Source: Nocardioides marinisabuli
GTDB lineage: Bacteria > Actinomycetota > Actinomycetes > Propionibacteriales > Nocardioidaceae
Length of the DNA: 64,000 nt
Direction of reading: 5' to 3'
Assembly (NCBI RefSeq): GCF_013466785.1
Contig: NZ_CP059163.1
Location: 3,658,001 to 3,722,000, forward strand
The notes beneath the pieces are model-generated. The model saw only the letters and a list, made by a program, of their open reading frames with translations. It made no database searches and had not been told where the DNA came from. Position 1 is the stretch's first letter. Each line of letters begins with the position of its first letter. Below are positions 16,368 through 24,833 of this stretch, piece by piece. The translations under genes were made by a program, and so were the position numbers.

Positions 16368-16400
16368 ACGGCCCCCGACGCACACAGCGTCGGGGGCCGT
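16368..16400 (+). terminator. Strong stem-loop terminator after the microprotein gene
   Basis: A perfect 14-bp GC-rich stem (ACGGCCCCCGACGC with its complement) encloses a 5-base loop ACACA. It would also serve the convergent alpha/beta hydrolase gene ending at 16435. Confidence 0.7.
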
Positions 16401-16434
16401 CGTGCGTCCGGACCCCGGGGGTCGTGTCGTGGTC

Positions 16435-17229
16435 TCAGCCGGCGCCGAGGAAGGTGCGCAGGGCCGAGACGAAGGCCTCGGGCTTCTCCGAGTGCACCCA
16501 GTGCCCGGCGCCCTTGATCGTCACCTGCACCGTGCGCGGGAAGAGCCGCTCCATCTCCTGCTCGGCGTCGGCGGTGACGTAGCCGGAGCGCTCGCCGGCC
16601 ATCCACAGCACCGGGTGGTCGAAGGTCGACTCGACGTGGGGGAAGTCGCCGATGGCGGCCAGCTCGTCGCGCAGCAGCCCGAGGTTGGCCTGCCATGCGA
16701 AGCCGTCGCTGCTGGAGCGCAGGTTCTGCAGCAGGAAGCCGCGCACCCGCTCGTCGGGGATCGCCTCGGCCAGCGCCTCGTCGGCGTCGCTGCGGCGCGC
16801 GAGGCCCGAGAGCTCCAGGGTGGCCAGGCTGCCGAGCAGGTGCTCGAACTCCCCCGCCCCCTCGCTGGGCGCCGGGGAGATGTCGACGACCACGAGCCGC
16901 TCGACCAGCTCGGGGTGGCGCAGCGCCAGCAGCATCGCGACCTTGCCGCCCATCGAGTGGCCCACCACGTGCACCGGGCCGTCGGCCGCGAACGACCCGG
17001 TCAGGTGCTCGGCGACCCGGTCGGCGGTCTCGGCGTACGAGAACGTCTCGGTCCACTGGGAGCGGCCGTGGTTGGGCAGGTCGACCAGGAGGCTGCGGAA
17101 GTCGGGGGCCAGCGCCTTGGCGATCTGGGCGAAGTTGCGGCCCTGGCCGAAGAGGCCGTGCAGGAACACCACCCGCGCCCCCGCCTCGCCGACCTCGGTG
17201 CTGTGGATGGCGGCCTTCGTCTCGCTCAC
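16435..17229 (-). CDS. Alpha/beta hydrolase (YbfF/ABHD11-like esterase)
   Basis: The 264-residue protein has VVFLHGLFGQGRNF (oxyanion region), LVDLPNHGRS, the nucleophile elbow GHSMGG (Ser92) and GAGHWVHSEKPE with catalytic His243. The NHGRS and HSMGGK pattern is that of the YbfF/ABHD11 esterases acting on acyl esters or acyl-CoA. The start is GTG, with TAGCCT 6 bases upstream. It faces the LysR gene, also minus strand, 41 bases upstream. Confidence 0.87.
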   Translation of the reverse strand: MSETKAAIHSTEVGEAGARVVFLHGLFGQGRNFAQIAKALAPDFRSLLVDLPNHGRSQWTETFSYAETADRVAEHLTGSFAADGPVHVVGHSMGGKVAMLLALRHPELVERLVVVDISPAPSEGAGEFEHLLGSLATLELSGLARRSDADEALAEAIPDERVRGFLLQNLRSSSDGFAWQANLGLLRDELAAIGDFPHVESTFDHPVLWMAGERSGYVTADAEQEMERLFPRTVQVTIKGAGHWVHSEKPEAFVSALRTFLGAG

Positions 17230-17235
17230 GCGCCC

Positions 17236-17241
17236 AGGCTA
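17236..17241 (-). promoter_or_regulatory. Leaderless-type -10 hexamer of the alpha/beta hydrolase gene
   Basis: TAGCCT on the minus strand ends 6 bases before the GTG at 17229. Confidence 0.5.
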
Positions 17242-17270
17242 GGGGCCCGGGTCGTCAGCGCTGCGGCCGG

Positions 17271-18161
17271 TCAGCCGCGCGAGGCCTCGATGGCGATGGA
17301 CAGCAGCTCGGCGGCCGCCTCGGCCAGCCGCTCCTCGCCCCGCCAGACGCAGGTCAGCGGGCGGCCCAGGTCGAGCTCGGTGGGCACCGCGACGAGCCGG
17401 CCCAGCTCGAGCTCGGCGCGCACCGACATGCCCGAGACCACCCCGGGGCCGACGCCGGCGGCCGCGGCCCCGACCAGGGCGGCGGTCGAGGTCGCCTCCA
17501 GCGCCACCTCGGGGTCCGAGCCCAGGGCGGCGTCGAAGGTGCTGCGGGTGCCGCTGCCGCTCTCGCGCAGCACCCAGCGCGCCCCTCGCAGCTCGGCGCG
17601 CGTCAGCGGCGTACGCCGTCGTGCCCACGAGTGCCCCGGCGCCACGACGACGACCAGGCGGTCGTGACCGACCCCGGCGCGAGCCAACCCGGCCGGGAGC
17701 CGGGCCGACTCGATGAAGCCGATGTCGGCCTCCCCGGCCCGCACCGCGTCGGCCACCGTGTCGCTGTTGACGACCTTGAGCACCGGCTGGACCTCGGGTC
17801 GGCGCTGGTGCAGCTCACCGAGCCAGCGCGGCAGCAGGTACTCCGCCACGGTCAGGCTCGCCGCCACGGTGACGCCGGCGCTGCGCCGGCCGGTGAGGGC
17901 ACCCATCGAGGCCCGCATCGTGTCGGCCGCGTGCAGCACCCCCCGCGCCCACGAGACCACCGCCTCGCCGTCGGTGGTCATCCGCGACCCACGGGCCGAG
18001 CGGTGCACGACCGCGAGGCGCCAGCGGCTCTCGAACTCGCGCACCCGGGCGCTGGCCGCGGGCTGGGAGATGCCCCGCTGGGTGGCGGCGGCGCTGAGGC
18101 TGCCGGTCTCGGAGACGGCGACGAGCAGCCGCAGCGTCTCGAGGTCGAGGTCCGGGGTCAT
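17271..18161 (-). CDS. LysR-family transcriptional regulator
   Basis: The 296-residue protein has the N-terminal winged helix of LysR regulators (residues 4-62: LETLRLLVAVSETGSLSAAA, then ISQPAASARVREFE) and a C-terminal periplasmic-binding-like effector domain beginning VTVAASLTVAEYLLPRWL. It is divergent from the YeiH-like transporter gene across 92 bases that hold a LysR-type dyad. By analogy with CysB/YeiE-yeiH pairs it probably controls that transporter in response to a small ligand. Confidence 0.88.
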   Translation of the reverse strand: MTPDLDLETLRLLVAVSETGSLSAAATQRGISQPAASARVREFESRWRLAVVHRSARGSRMTTDGEAVVSWARGVLHAADTMRASMGALTGRRSAGVTVAASLTVAEYLLPRWLGELHQRRPEVQPVLKVVNSDTVADAVRAGEADIGFIESARLPAGLARAGVGHDRLVVVVAPGHSWARRRTPLTRAELRGARWVLRESGSGTRSTFDAALGSDPEVALEATSTAALVGAAAAGVGPGVVSGMSVRAELELGRLVAVPTELDLGRPLTCVWRGEERLAEAAAELLSIAIEASRG

Positions 18162-18167
18162 GATCCC

Positions 18168-18173
18168 AGCCTA
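18168..18173 (-). promoter_or_regulatory. Leaderless-type -10 hexamer of the LysR gene
   Basis: TAGGCT on the minus strand ends 6 bases before the ATG at 18161 and overlaps the dyad at 18170-18187, consistent with autorepression. Confidence 0.5.
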
Positions 18174-18187
18174 TGCCCAGCCATAGG
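18170..18187. promoter_or_regulatory. LysR-type operator dyad
   Basis: CCTATG and CATAGG (6-bp perfect arms, 6-base spacer) lie between the divergent LysR and YeiH-like genes, right upstream of the LysR start. Confidence 0.5.
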
Positions 18188-18253
18188 CACAGGTGATGAC
18201 CCGCTCGGTCCTGCCCCCTACTCCCCTGCGGTCGAGGCGCGCATCGTGGACGC

Positions 18254-19261
18254 GTGACGACGACTCATCCCGGCCACCTCGGCCACCCCACCCGCCCGGC
18301 CAGGACAGCCCTGGCAGCCCGCGCCGTCGTGCCGCTGGCGGCCGCCCTCGCGGCCGTCGGGGTCAGCAGCCGCCTGCCGCTGCTGGGTCCGCTGCTGGTG
18401 GCGCTGCTCATCGGCGCCCTGGTGGCCAACACGCGCCTCGGCTCCCACCGGCTGCTCGACGGGCACGCCGCGCTGACCCGGCTGCTCCTGCGGCTGGGGG
18501 TGGTGGTCCTCGGCCTGCGCCTGCCGCTGGCCGACATCGTCTCGATCGGCGTGAGCGGCGTCGTGGTCGTGGTGGTCACGGTGGGCGCCACCTTCTCGTT
18601 CACCCGGTGGGCGGGGGCCCGGATGGGTCTCGACCGCGGGTTCGTCACCCTGCTCGCAGCCGGGTTCTCGATCTGCGGCGCCGCCGCGATCGCGGCCGTC
18701 GACGACGCCGTGCGGGCCCGGGAGAAGGACGTCGCGCACGCGGTGGCGCTGGTGACCGTCTTCGGCACGGCCATGATCGTCCTGGTGCCCTGGGCCGGTG
18801 CCCGCCTGGGCCTCACCACCGAGCAGGCGGCCGTGTGGGCGGGCGCCAGCATCCACGAGGTGGCCCAGGTGGTGGCCGCGGCCTCGGTGGTCGGCAGCGG
18901 TGCGGTCGCGGTGGCCATGACGGTCAAGCTGGGGCGGGTCGCGCTGCTCGCCCCGACCTACCTGGTCGCGGCCCGCGGCAGCGGCGCCGGGGGTGGCGTG
19001 GGGGTCGCGCTGGTGCCCTGGTTCCTGGTCGGCTTCGTGGCCATGGTGGCGCTGCGCTCGACCGGTCTGCTGCCGGCGCCCGTGCTCGCCGGGGCCGAGC
19101 ACGTCACCACGCTGCTGCTGGCCGCCGGCATGTTCGGCCTGGGCCTGGGGATGAGGTTGCGCGAGCTGTGGCCGATCCCCCGGCAGCGGCTGCTGCTCGC
19201 CACCGTCTCGACGACCGTCGCCGCCGGGACGTCCTTGGGCCTCGTGCTCGCCCTCGGCTGA
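18254..19261 (+). CDS. YeiH/YadS-type putative sulfate exporter family membrane protein
   Basis: The 335-residue protein is a polytopic membrane protein with about ten hydrophobic segments. It fits the conserved family formerly called Cons_hypoth698: LLVALLIGALVAN, LLLRLGVVVLGLRL, AAGFSICGAAAIAAVD and WAGASIHEVAQVVAAA. Members are annotated as sulfate or related anion exporters, though transport has rarely been shown. The start is GTG at 18254. Control by the divergent LysR is likely. Confidence 0.85.
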   Translation: MTTTHPGHLGHPTRPARTALAARAVVPLAAALAAVGVSSRLPLLGPLLVALLIGALVANTRLGSHRLLDGHAALTRLLLRLGVVVLGLRLPLADIVSIGVSGVVVVVVTVGATFSFTRWAGARMGLDRGFVTLLAAGFSICGAAAIAAVDDAVRAREKDVAHAVALVTVFGTAMIVLVPWAGARLGLTTEQAAVWAGASIHEVAQVVAAASVVGSGAVAVAMTVKLGRVALLAPTYLVAARGSGAGGGVGVALVPWFLVGFVAMVALRSTGLLPAPVLAGAEHVTTLLLAAGMFGLGLGMRLRELWPIPRQRLLLATVSTTVAAGTSLGLVLALG

Positions 19262-19456
19262 GGCGGCAGCACCCCGGTCCCGGCTCGGGTAGTCCGTTCG
19301 GGCCATGCCCCCATCCCCCGTCCTGGGGATATCGCATCCTTGGTTGGGGACACGCGGCGCGTTCGCCCGTCAGCGCGTCCTCGCGTGTCTACCTTCGTGG
19401 TGTGGACCGGGAGCCAGGGGTGGCTCCCTGGAGGTCCGTTCACCAGGAGCAGCACC

Positions 19457-19615
19457 ATGTGGGACACCGTCCAGCACGACCAGCCCGGCAGCATCCACCT
19501 CTCGCACGACCGGCCCTGCCAGCGCTGCGGGCACGGCATGCACGTCTACCTCGCCTGCGACAGCGGCTGCGACTGCCAGCCGCTCGCGGCGCCGCAGCGC
19601 CTCGTCGACGCCTGA
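19457..19615 (+). CDS. 52-residue Cys-rich protein, putative zinc binder
   Basis: An AGGAG site 9 bases before the ATG introduces a short frame MWDTVQHDQPG with CQRCGHGMHVYLAC then DSGCDCQP. Five cysteines and several histidines arranged as CxxC and CxxxCxC suggest a structural zinc site. The function is unknown. It ends 2 bases before the convergent PhoD-like gene's stop. A longer frame from 19340 lacks a start signal. Confidence 0.6.
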   Translation: MWDTVQHDQPGSIHLSHDRPCQRCGHGMHVYLACDSGCDCQPLAAPQRLVDA

Positions 19616-19616
19616 C

Positions 19617-21272
19617 TCAGACGTCGACCGCGGCCACCCGCCGCCAGAGCGGCCGGTCGTGGTCGCCGTCGACGACCACCCCGGTCGACCAGGTCAGCCG
19701 CAACCCCTCGGGGCGGACCTCGAGGGTGGCCAGCAGGTTGTCGAACCACGGGCCGTGGGTCATCCGCCAGTGCAGCGGCGACGGCGGCACCCGGCGCCCG
19801 AGCAGCCGCCCGACCGGCCGGGCCCGGCCGCGCGAGGCCAGGCGCACGCCGGCCCGGACGACGTGCGGCAGCGGGTTGCGGATCGGCGAGCAGACCGCCT
19901 GCAGGATCCGGCTGGCGGCGCTCGGCCCGCCCGCCGGCTGGGCCTCGATCAGGTAGCTGTGGTGGACGTCGCCGGAGAGGAACGTGATCGTGCTCGGCGC
20001 CCGGCCCCGCCGCCCGGTGGCCACGTCCCGCACGATGCCCCCGACCTGGGCGAAGCCCTCCTGGTAGGCCGCCCAGTGCTCGATGTCGAGCACCCGGCGC
20101 ACCCACTCCCCCACGACCGCGCCCGGCCGGCCGAGCAGCCCGCCGGCGACGGCCTCGACAGCTGCTTCGACGTGGTGCAGCCCCGGCGAGAGCAGGAAGG
20201 GCAGCGAGGTGCCGACCAGCAGGTGGTCGACGTCGCCGCGCAGCTGGTCGTCGAGCCAGGCCATCTCGTCGTCATCGATCATCGAGCGGCGCTCGTCCTC
20301 GAGCACCCGCGCGGCCCGGGAGTCGACGACGACCAGGCGCGCCTGGGTGTCGAAGTCGCGGGCGAAGCTCCACCGGAACGACGTGGGCTCCTTGTCGGCC
20401 CGCTCGACGACCGCGTCGATCTCGTCGCTGAGGTCGAGCTCGTCGGGGCCCTCGTGGGCCGCGACGCGCTGCCACAACCGGTCCTCGGCGCGGCCCCGGG
20501 CGTCGAGGTTGCCCAGGTGCTGGTGCACCCAGTACGCCGCGAGCCCGCCGACGATCCGGTCGCGCCACCAGTCGGTGGCCCACATGTCACGGCGCCAGCT
20601 GGCGCTGGTGTTCCAGTCGTCGCGGATGTCGTGGTCGTCGAAGATCATCGCGCTCGGCAGGGTCGAGAGCAGCCAGCGGTTGGCCGGGTCGCTCCACGCC
20701 AGCCGGTAGATCTCGGCGTACTCCTCGTAGTCCTGCAGCTCCCAGCCCGGCGGTTGCGCGGGGTCGCGGCGCGCGGCGATGAAGTCGCGCATCGCCTCGC
20801 TGGTCTCGTCGGCGTAGACCTGGTCGCCGAGCAGCAGCAGCAGGTCGGGCACCGTCTCGTCCCCGGTGCCGGTGAGCCCGGCCAGGTGCAGGGCGTAGGT
20901 GCGCAGCGCGTCGACCCCGAACTGCGCGTGGGTGGCCTCGTCGTGCGGGACGCTGACCCGGCAGGACCCGAAGGCCAGCCGCAGCGGCCGGCCCGGCTCG
21001 AGGGTGCGGATCGTGGAGGGAGGGTACGGCGAGCCCGCCTCGGGCCAGACCTGCTCGCCGTCGACCTCGACGGTGTACGGCGTCGTGCTGCCCGGCTCGA
21101 GGCCGCCGACCTCGACGAGCGCGTAGTGGTGCCCGTGCACGGCGAACGTGCGCGCACTGCCCGAGCGGTCCCCCGCCCGGACCGCCACCACGCCGGCCGA
21201 CACCGTCTCGACCCACACGGTGGCCGAGTCGGTGTCGCCGTGGCGCAGCAGCGGCCCGAGCAGCAGGCTCAC
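19617..21272 (-). CDS. PhoD-like alkaline phosphatase D family protein
   Basis: The GTG at 21272 gives 551 residues. Metallophosphatase motifs are present: FGSCR (101-105), LLLGDQVYAD (148-155), FDDHDIRDDWN (211-221) and LSGDVHHSY late in the protein. A short N-terminal beta domain (ATVWVETVSAG) precedes the catalytic part, as in PhoD. No Tat signal is visible, unlike canonical secreted PhoD, so it is probably cytoplasmic. The start overlaps the alcohol dehydrogenase stop (GTGA), so the two are translated together. Confidence 0.85.
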   Translation of the reverse strand: MSLLLGPLLRHGDTDSATVWVETVSAGVVAVRAGDRSGSARTFAVHGHHYALVEVGGLEPGSTTPYTVEVDGEQVWPEAGSPYPPSTIRTLEPGRPLRLAFGSCRVSVPHDEATHAQFGVDALRTYALHLAGLTGTGDETVPDLLLLLGDQVYADETSEAMRDFIAARRDPAQPPGWELQDYEEYAEIYRLAWSDPANRWLLSTLPSAMIFDDHDIRDDWNTSASWRRDMWATDWWRDRIVGGLAAYWVHQHLGNLDARGRAEDRLWQRVAAHEGPDELDLSDEIDAVVERADKEPTSFRWSFARDFDTQARLVVVDSRAARVLEDERRSMIDDDEMAWLDDQLRGDVDHLLVGTSLPFLLSPGLHHVEAAVEAVAGGLLGRPGAVVGEWVRRVLDIEHWAAYQEGFAQVGGIVRDVATGRRGRAPSTITFLSGDVHHSYLIEAQPAGGPSAASRILQAVCSPIRNPLPHVVRAGVRLASRGRARPVGRLLGRRVPPSPLHWRMTHGPWFDNLLATLEVRPEGLRLTWSTGVVVDGDHDRPLWRRVAAVDV

Positions 21273-22300
21273 GGCTCCAGGAGCACCTTGATCGCGCGTC
21301 GCTCGTCCATCGCCTGGTAGCCCTCGGCGACCTTGTCCATCGGCAGGGTCAGGTCGAAGACCTTGCCGGGCTCGATGCTGCCGTCGAGGACCAGGCCGAG
21401 CAGGTGGGGCAGGTACTCGCGCACCGGGGCCATGCCCCCGGCGAGGCCCACGTTCTTCTGGAACATCCGGCGCACCGGCAGCTCGACGCCGTGGGGCACG
21501 CCCACGAAGCCGACGGTCGCGCCGGGGCGGGCGACCGCGAACGCGGTGCCCATCGCCTGGTCGGTGCCCACGCACTCGAGCACGGCGTCGGCGCCGATGC
21601 CCTCGGTGATCTCCTTGATCGCCGCGGCGCCCTCCTTGCCGCGCTCGGCGACGACGTGGGTGGCGCCGAAGGCGCGCCCGATCGCCTGGCGGGGCTCGTG
21701 GCGCGACATCAGCACGACCTTCTCGGAGCCCATCTGGGCCGCGGCCAGCACGCCGCACAGGCCGACCGCGCCGTCGCCGACGACCACGGTGGTGCCGCCG
21801 GGGCGCACCTGCGCGGCCACGGCCGCGTGCCACCCGGTGGGCATCACGTCGGAGAGCGCCATCAGGTGCGGCACCAGCGCCTTGTCGGGGCCCTGCTCGC
21901 CCACGTCGGGGACGACGACGAGCGTTCCGTCGGCCTGCACGACGCGGGCGTACTCGCCCTGGCCGCTGCTGGTCATGCCGAGGTTGACGCAGGCCGACTG
22001 CATGCCGGCGCGGCAGTGGGCGCAGGTGTTGTCGCAGTGGTCGAAGGGGACGACGACGAAGTCGCCTACCTTGACCTGGCGCACGTCGTCGCCGACCGCC
22101 TCGACGACGCCGATGCACTCGTGGCCGATGGTGTCGCCGGCGGTGATGTCGTTCTCGCCGCGGTAGGGCCACAGGTCGGAGCCGCAGATGCACGCGCTGG
22201 TCACGCGCACGATGGCGTCGGTGGGCTGCTGGATCGTGGGGTCGGGCACGTCGAGGGAGAAGCGGATGTCACGGGTGCCGTGGATGGTGGTGGCTCGCAT
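21269..22300 (-). CDS. Zinc-dependent alcohol dehydrogenase family protein
   Basis: This 343-residue medium-chain dehydrogenase has the catalytic zinc site CICGSD (Cys39) and GHECIG (His60-Glu61), the structural-zinc cysteines CDNTCAHCRAGMQSAC, and a Rossmann VVGDGAVGLCGVLAA. Its close relatives are glutathione-independent aldehyde or threonine-dehydrogenase-like enzymes; the substrate is unknown. It is translationally coupled to the PhoD-like gene downstream. Confidence 0.87.
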   Translation of the reverse strand: MRATTIHGTRDIRFSLDVPDPTIQQPTDAIVRVTSACICGSDLWPYRGENDITAGDTIGHECIGVVEAVGDDVRQVKVGDFVVVPFDHCDNTCAHCRAGMQSACVNLGMTSSGQGEYARVVQADGTLVVVPDVGEQGPDKALVPHLMALSDVMPTGWHAAVAAQVRPGGTTVVVGDGAVGLCGVLAAAQMGSEKVVLMSRHEPRQAIGRAFGATHVVAERGKEGAAAIKEITEGIGADAVLECVGTDQAMGTAFAVARPGATVGFVGVPHGVELPVRRMFQKNVGLAGGMAPVREYLPHLLGLVLDGSIEPGKVFDLTLPMDKVAEGYQAMDERRAIKVLLEP

Positions 22301-22372
22301 GCCCCGAGCATGGCATCCGTCACCCCCGCCCGCCTCCCCCGGCGTGGCGACCTCGCGGCGGTGTGACGCTAT

Positions 22373-22384
22373 CTCACATGTGAG
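22373..22384. promoter_or_regulatory. 12-bp palindrome in the promoter of the HTH-MurA gene
   Basis: CTCACATGTGAG is a perfect palindrome directly upstream of the TACCGT hexamer at 22386-22391. Its position between -35 and -10 fits repression by the XRE domain of the gene's own product. Confidence 0.5.
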
Positions 22385-22385
22385 T

Positions 22386-22391
22386 TACCGT
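22386..22391 (+). promoter_or_regulatory. Leaderless-type -10 hexamer of the HTH-MurA gene
   Basis: TACCGT ends 7 bases before the ATG at 22399. Confidence 0.5.
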
Positions 22392-22398
22392 CGTCAGC

Positions 22399-23952
22399 AT
22401 GAGTGACGACGCACGCAGCAGCGAGGGTTCCGAGGGCTACAAGGGCCGTATCGGCAACCTGATCCGCGACGCCCGCAAGCACCGTGGCCTGACCCAGCAC
22501 CAGCTGGCCGAGCTGCTGGCGACCAGCCAGAGCGCCATCAACCGCATCGAGAAGGGCCACCAGAACCTCTCGCTCGAGATGCTGGCCCGCATCGGCGCCG
22601 CCCTCGACTCCGAGATCGTCGCCCTCGGTGCCGGCCCCACCCACCTGCGCATCCAGGGCCCCACCACCCTGTCCGGCTCGATCGAGGTCAAGACCTCCAA
22701 GAACGCCGGTGTCGCGCTGCTGTGCGCCTCGCTGCTCAACCGGGGCCGCACCACGCTGCGCAAGGTCGCGCGGATCGAGGAGGTCAACCGCCTGCTCGAG
22801 GTCCTGGGCAGCCTGGGCGTGCAGACCCGCTGGCTCAACGAGGACAACGACCTCGAGATCATCCCGCCCAAGGAGCTGCGCCTCGACGCGATCGACGAGG
22901 CCGCCGCCCGCCGTACCCGCTCGGTGATCATGTTCCTGGGCCCGCTGCTGCACCGCGCCGAGACCTTCGACCTGCCCTACGCCGGCGGCTGCAACCTCGG
23001 CGAGCGCACCGTCGAGCCGCACATGTCGGCGCTGCGCCCCTTCGGCCTCGAGGTGAAGGCGACCGAGGGCAGCTACCACGCGGTCGTCGACCGGGCCGTC
23101 GAGCCGGTGCGTCCGATCGTGCTGACCGAGCGCGGCGACACCGTCACCGAGAACGCGCTGATGGCCGCGGCGCTGCACCCGGGCACCACCGTGATCCGCA
23201 ACGCCTCGTCCAACTACATGGTCCAGGACCTGTGCTTCTACCTGCAGCGCCTCGGCGTGCAGGTCGAGGGCGTGGGCTCCACGACGCTGACCGTCACCGG
23301 GCGCACCGAGATCGACGTCGACATCGACTACGCCCCCTCCGAGGACCCGATCGAGGCGATGTCGCTGCTGGCGGCCGCCATCGTCACCGGTTCCACGATC
23401 ACCATCCAGCGGGTCCCCATCGAGTTCCTCGAGATCGAGCTGGCGACCCTGGAGGAGATGGGCTTCGGCTACGACCGCTCCGAGGAGTACGTCGCCCGCA
23501 ACGGCCGCACCCGCCTGGTCGACATCACCACCCGGCCCTCGGCGCTCAAGGCACCCCTCGACAAGATCCACCCGATGCCGTTCCCGGGCCTCAACATCGA
23601 CAACCTGCCGTTCTTCGCGGTGATCGCCGCGGTGGCGCAGGGCCAGACGCTGCTGCACGACTGGGTCTACGAGAACCGGGCGATCTACCTGACCGAGCTG
23701 ACCAAGCTCGGCGCCCAGGTCAAGCTGCTCGACCCGCACCGGGTGATGATCGAGGGGCCCACGCACTTCTCCGGCACCGAGATCGTCTGCCCGCCGGCGC
23801 TGCGCCCGGCCGTGGTGATCCTGCTGGCGATGCTGGCCTCGAAGGGCACCAGCGTGCTGCGCTCGACGTACGTCATCCACCGCGGCTACGAGGACCTGGC
23901 CGAGCGGCTCAACGAGCTCGGCGCCAACATCGAGACCTTCCGCGACATCTGA
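22399..23952 (+). CDS. XRE helix-turn-helix fused to MurA-like enolpyruvyl transferase
   Basis: The 517-residue protein has an XRE-type HTH at residues 20-72 (LIRDARKHRGLTQHQLAELL, SQSAINRIEKG). A full-length UDP-N-acetylglucosamine 1-carboxyvinyltransferase fold follows. MurA active-site residues are all present: Lys101-Asn102 (SKNAG), Cys198 in GGCNLGER with Arg203 five residues on, and Asp401 (GLNIDN). MurA makes the first committed peptidoglycan precursor from PEP and UDP-GlcNAc. The fusion suggests an enzyme that also binds DNA, perhaps its own promoter. Whether it is the essential MurA or a paralogue cannot be decided from this window. Confidence 0.88.
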   Translation: MSDDARSSEGSEGYKGRIGNLIRDARKHRGLTQHQLAELLATSQSAINRIEKGHQNLSLEMLARIGAALDSEIVALGAGPTHLRIQGPTTLSGSIEVKTSKNAGVALLCASLLNRGRTTLRKVARIEEVNRLLEVLGSLGVQTRWLNEDNDLEIIPPKELRLDAIDEAAARRTRSVIMFLGPLLHRAETFDLPYAGGCNLGERTVEPHMSALRPFGLEVKATEGSYHAVVDRAVEPVRPIVLTERGDTVTENALMAAALHPGTTVIRNASSNYMVQDLCFYLQRLGVQVEGVGSTTLTVTGRTEIDVDIDYAPSEDPIEAMSLLAAAIVTGSTITIQRVPIEFLEIELATLEEMGFGYDRSEEYVARNGRTRLVDITTRPSALKAPLDKIHPMPFPGLNIDNLPFFAVIAAVAQGQTLLHDWVYENRAIYLTELTKLGAQVKLLDPHRVMIEGPTHFSGTEIVCPPALRPAVVILLAMLASKGTSVLRSTYVIHRGYEDLAERLNELGANIETFRDI

Positions 23953-23966
23953 GGCCCGGGGCGGGT

Positions 23967-23972
23967 GATACT
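23967..23972 (+). promoter_or_regulatory. Leaderless-type -10 hexamer of the GDPD gene
   Basis: GATACT ends 6 bases before the GTG at 23979. Confidence 0.4.
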
Positions 23973-23978
23973 GCTCCG

Positions 23979-24833
23979 GTGACCTCTGCGGCGACTCCCC
24001 CGACCACGGGCTTCGCCTACCTGGACCGGGTGCTCGACCCACCCGGGTCGGTGCTCGCGCTCGCGCACCGCGGCGGTGCCTTCCACCCCGAGATCGAGGG
24101 GCTGGAGAACACCGTCGCGGCCTTCGAGCACGCGGTGGCGCTCGGCTACGCCTACCTCGAGACCGACGTCCACGTCACCCGGGACGGGGTGCTGCTGGCC
24201 TTCCACGACAGCGTGCTCGACCGGGTCACCGACCGCAGCGGCGCGATCGCCGACCTGACCCTGGAGCAGGTGCGCGAGGCCAGCGTGGGTGGCCGCGAGC
24301 AGGTGCCGACGCTCGCCGAGCTCTTCGAGCGCTTCGAGCACGCGCGCTTCAACATCGACATCAAGTCCGAGGGCGCGGTCGCGGCGCTGGCCGACTTCGT
24401 CTCGGCGCACGACGCCTGGGACCGGGTGCTGGTCGGCTCCTTCTCGCCGCGCCGGCTCGCCACCTTCCGCCGGCTGACCCGGGGCCGGGTGCCGACCTCG
24501 GCCCACCCGTGGGAGGTGCTGGCCTTCCGGCTGCTGCCCAGCGCCCGGCTCGCCCGCGCCCTGACCCGCGGCCGGGTCGCGGCGCTCCAGGTCCCGCACC
24601 GGCGCCGGCTGCCGGTCGTGCGCGGGCGCTCGGTGCGCGTGGTGACGCCCGGCCTCGTGCGCCGCGCGCACGCGGCGGGCACCCACGTGCACGTGTGGAC
24701 GATCGACGAGCCCGCGGAGATGCAGCACCTCCTCGAGCTGGGCGTGGACGGTCTCTTCACCGACCGCACCGACGTGCTGCGCGCCGTGCTCACCGAGCGC
24801 GGCCAATGGGAGGGAACCCGAGATGACGTCTGA
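23979..24833 (+). CDS. Glycerophosphodiester phosphodiesterase family protein
   Basis: The GTG at 23979 gives 284 residues. GDPD motifs are clear: AHRGG (His30, Arg31), ETDVHVTRDG (Glu61, Asp63), AFHD (His76), FNIDIKS in the middle and WTIDEPAEM late, with VDGLFTDRTD at the end. It hydrolyses glycerophosphodiesters to alcohol and glycerol 3-phosphate. No signal peptide is visible. It overlaps the MFS transporter gene by 11 bases. Confidence 0.87.
   Translation: MTSAATPPTTGFAYLDRVLDPPGSVLALAHRGGAFHPEIEGLENTVAAFEHAVALGYAYLETDVHVTRDGVLLAFHDSVLDRVTDRSGAIADLTLEQVREASVGGREQVPTLAELFERFEHARFNIDIKSEGAVAALADFVSAHDAWDRVLVGSFSPRRLATFRRLTRGRVPTSAHPWEVLAFRLLPSARLARALTRGRVAALQVPHRRRLPVVRGRSVRVVTPGLVRRAHAAGTHVHVWTIDEPAEMQHLLELGVDGLFTDRTDVLRAVLTERGQWEGTRDDV

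Noticed and set aside
18193-19956. Long plus-strand frame running through the YeiH-like gene and beyond
   Set aside because: Arg/Ala/Gly-rich shadow of the transporter gene with no domain.
22722-23966. Frame upstream of the GDPD gene, open for over 400 codons
   Set aside because: It is the shifted reading of the HTH-MurA gene; GDPD homology begins only after the GTG at 23979.
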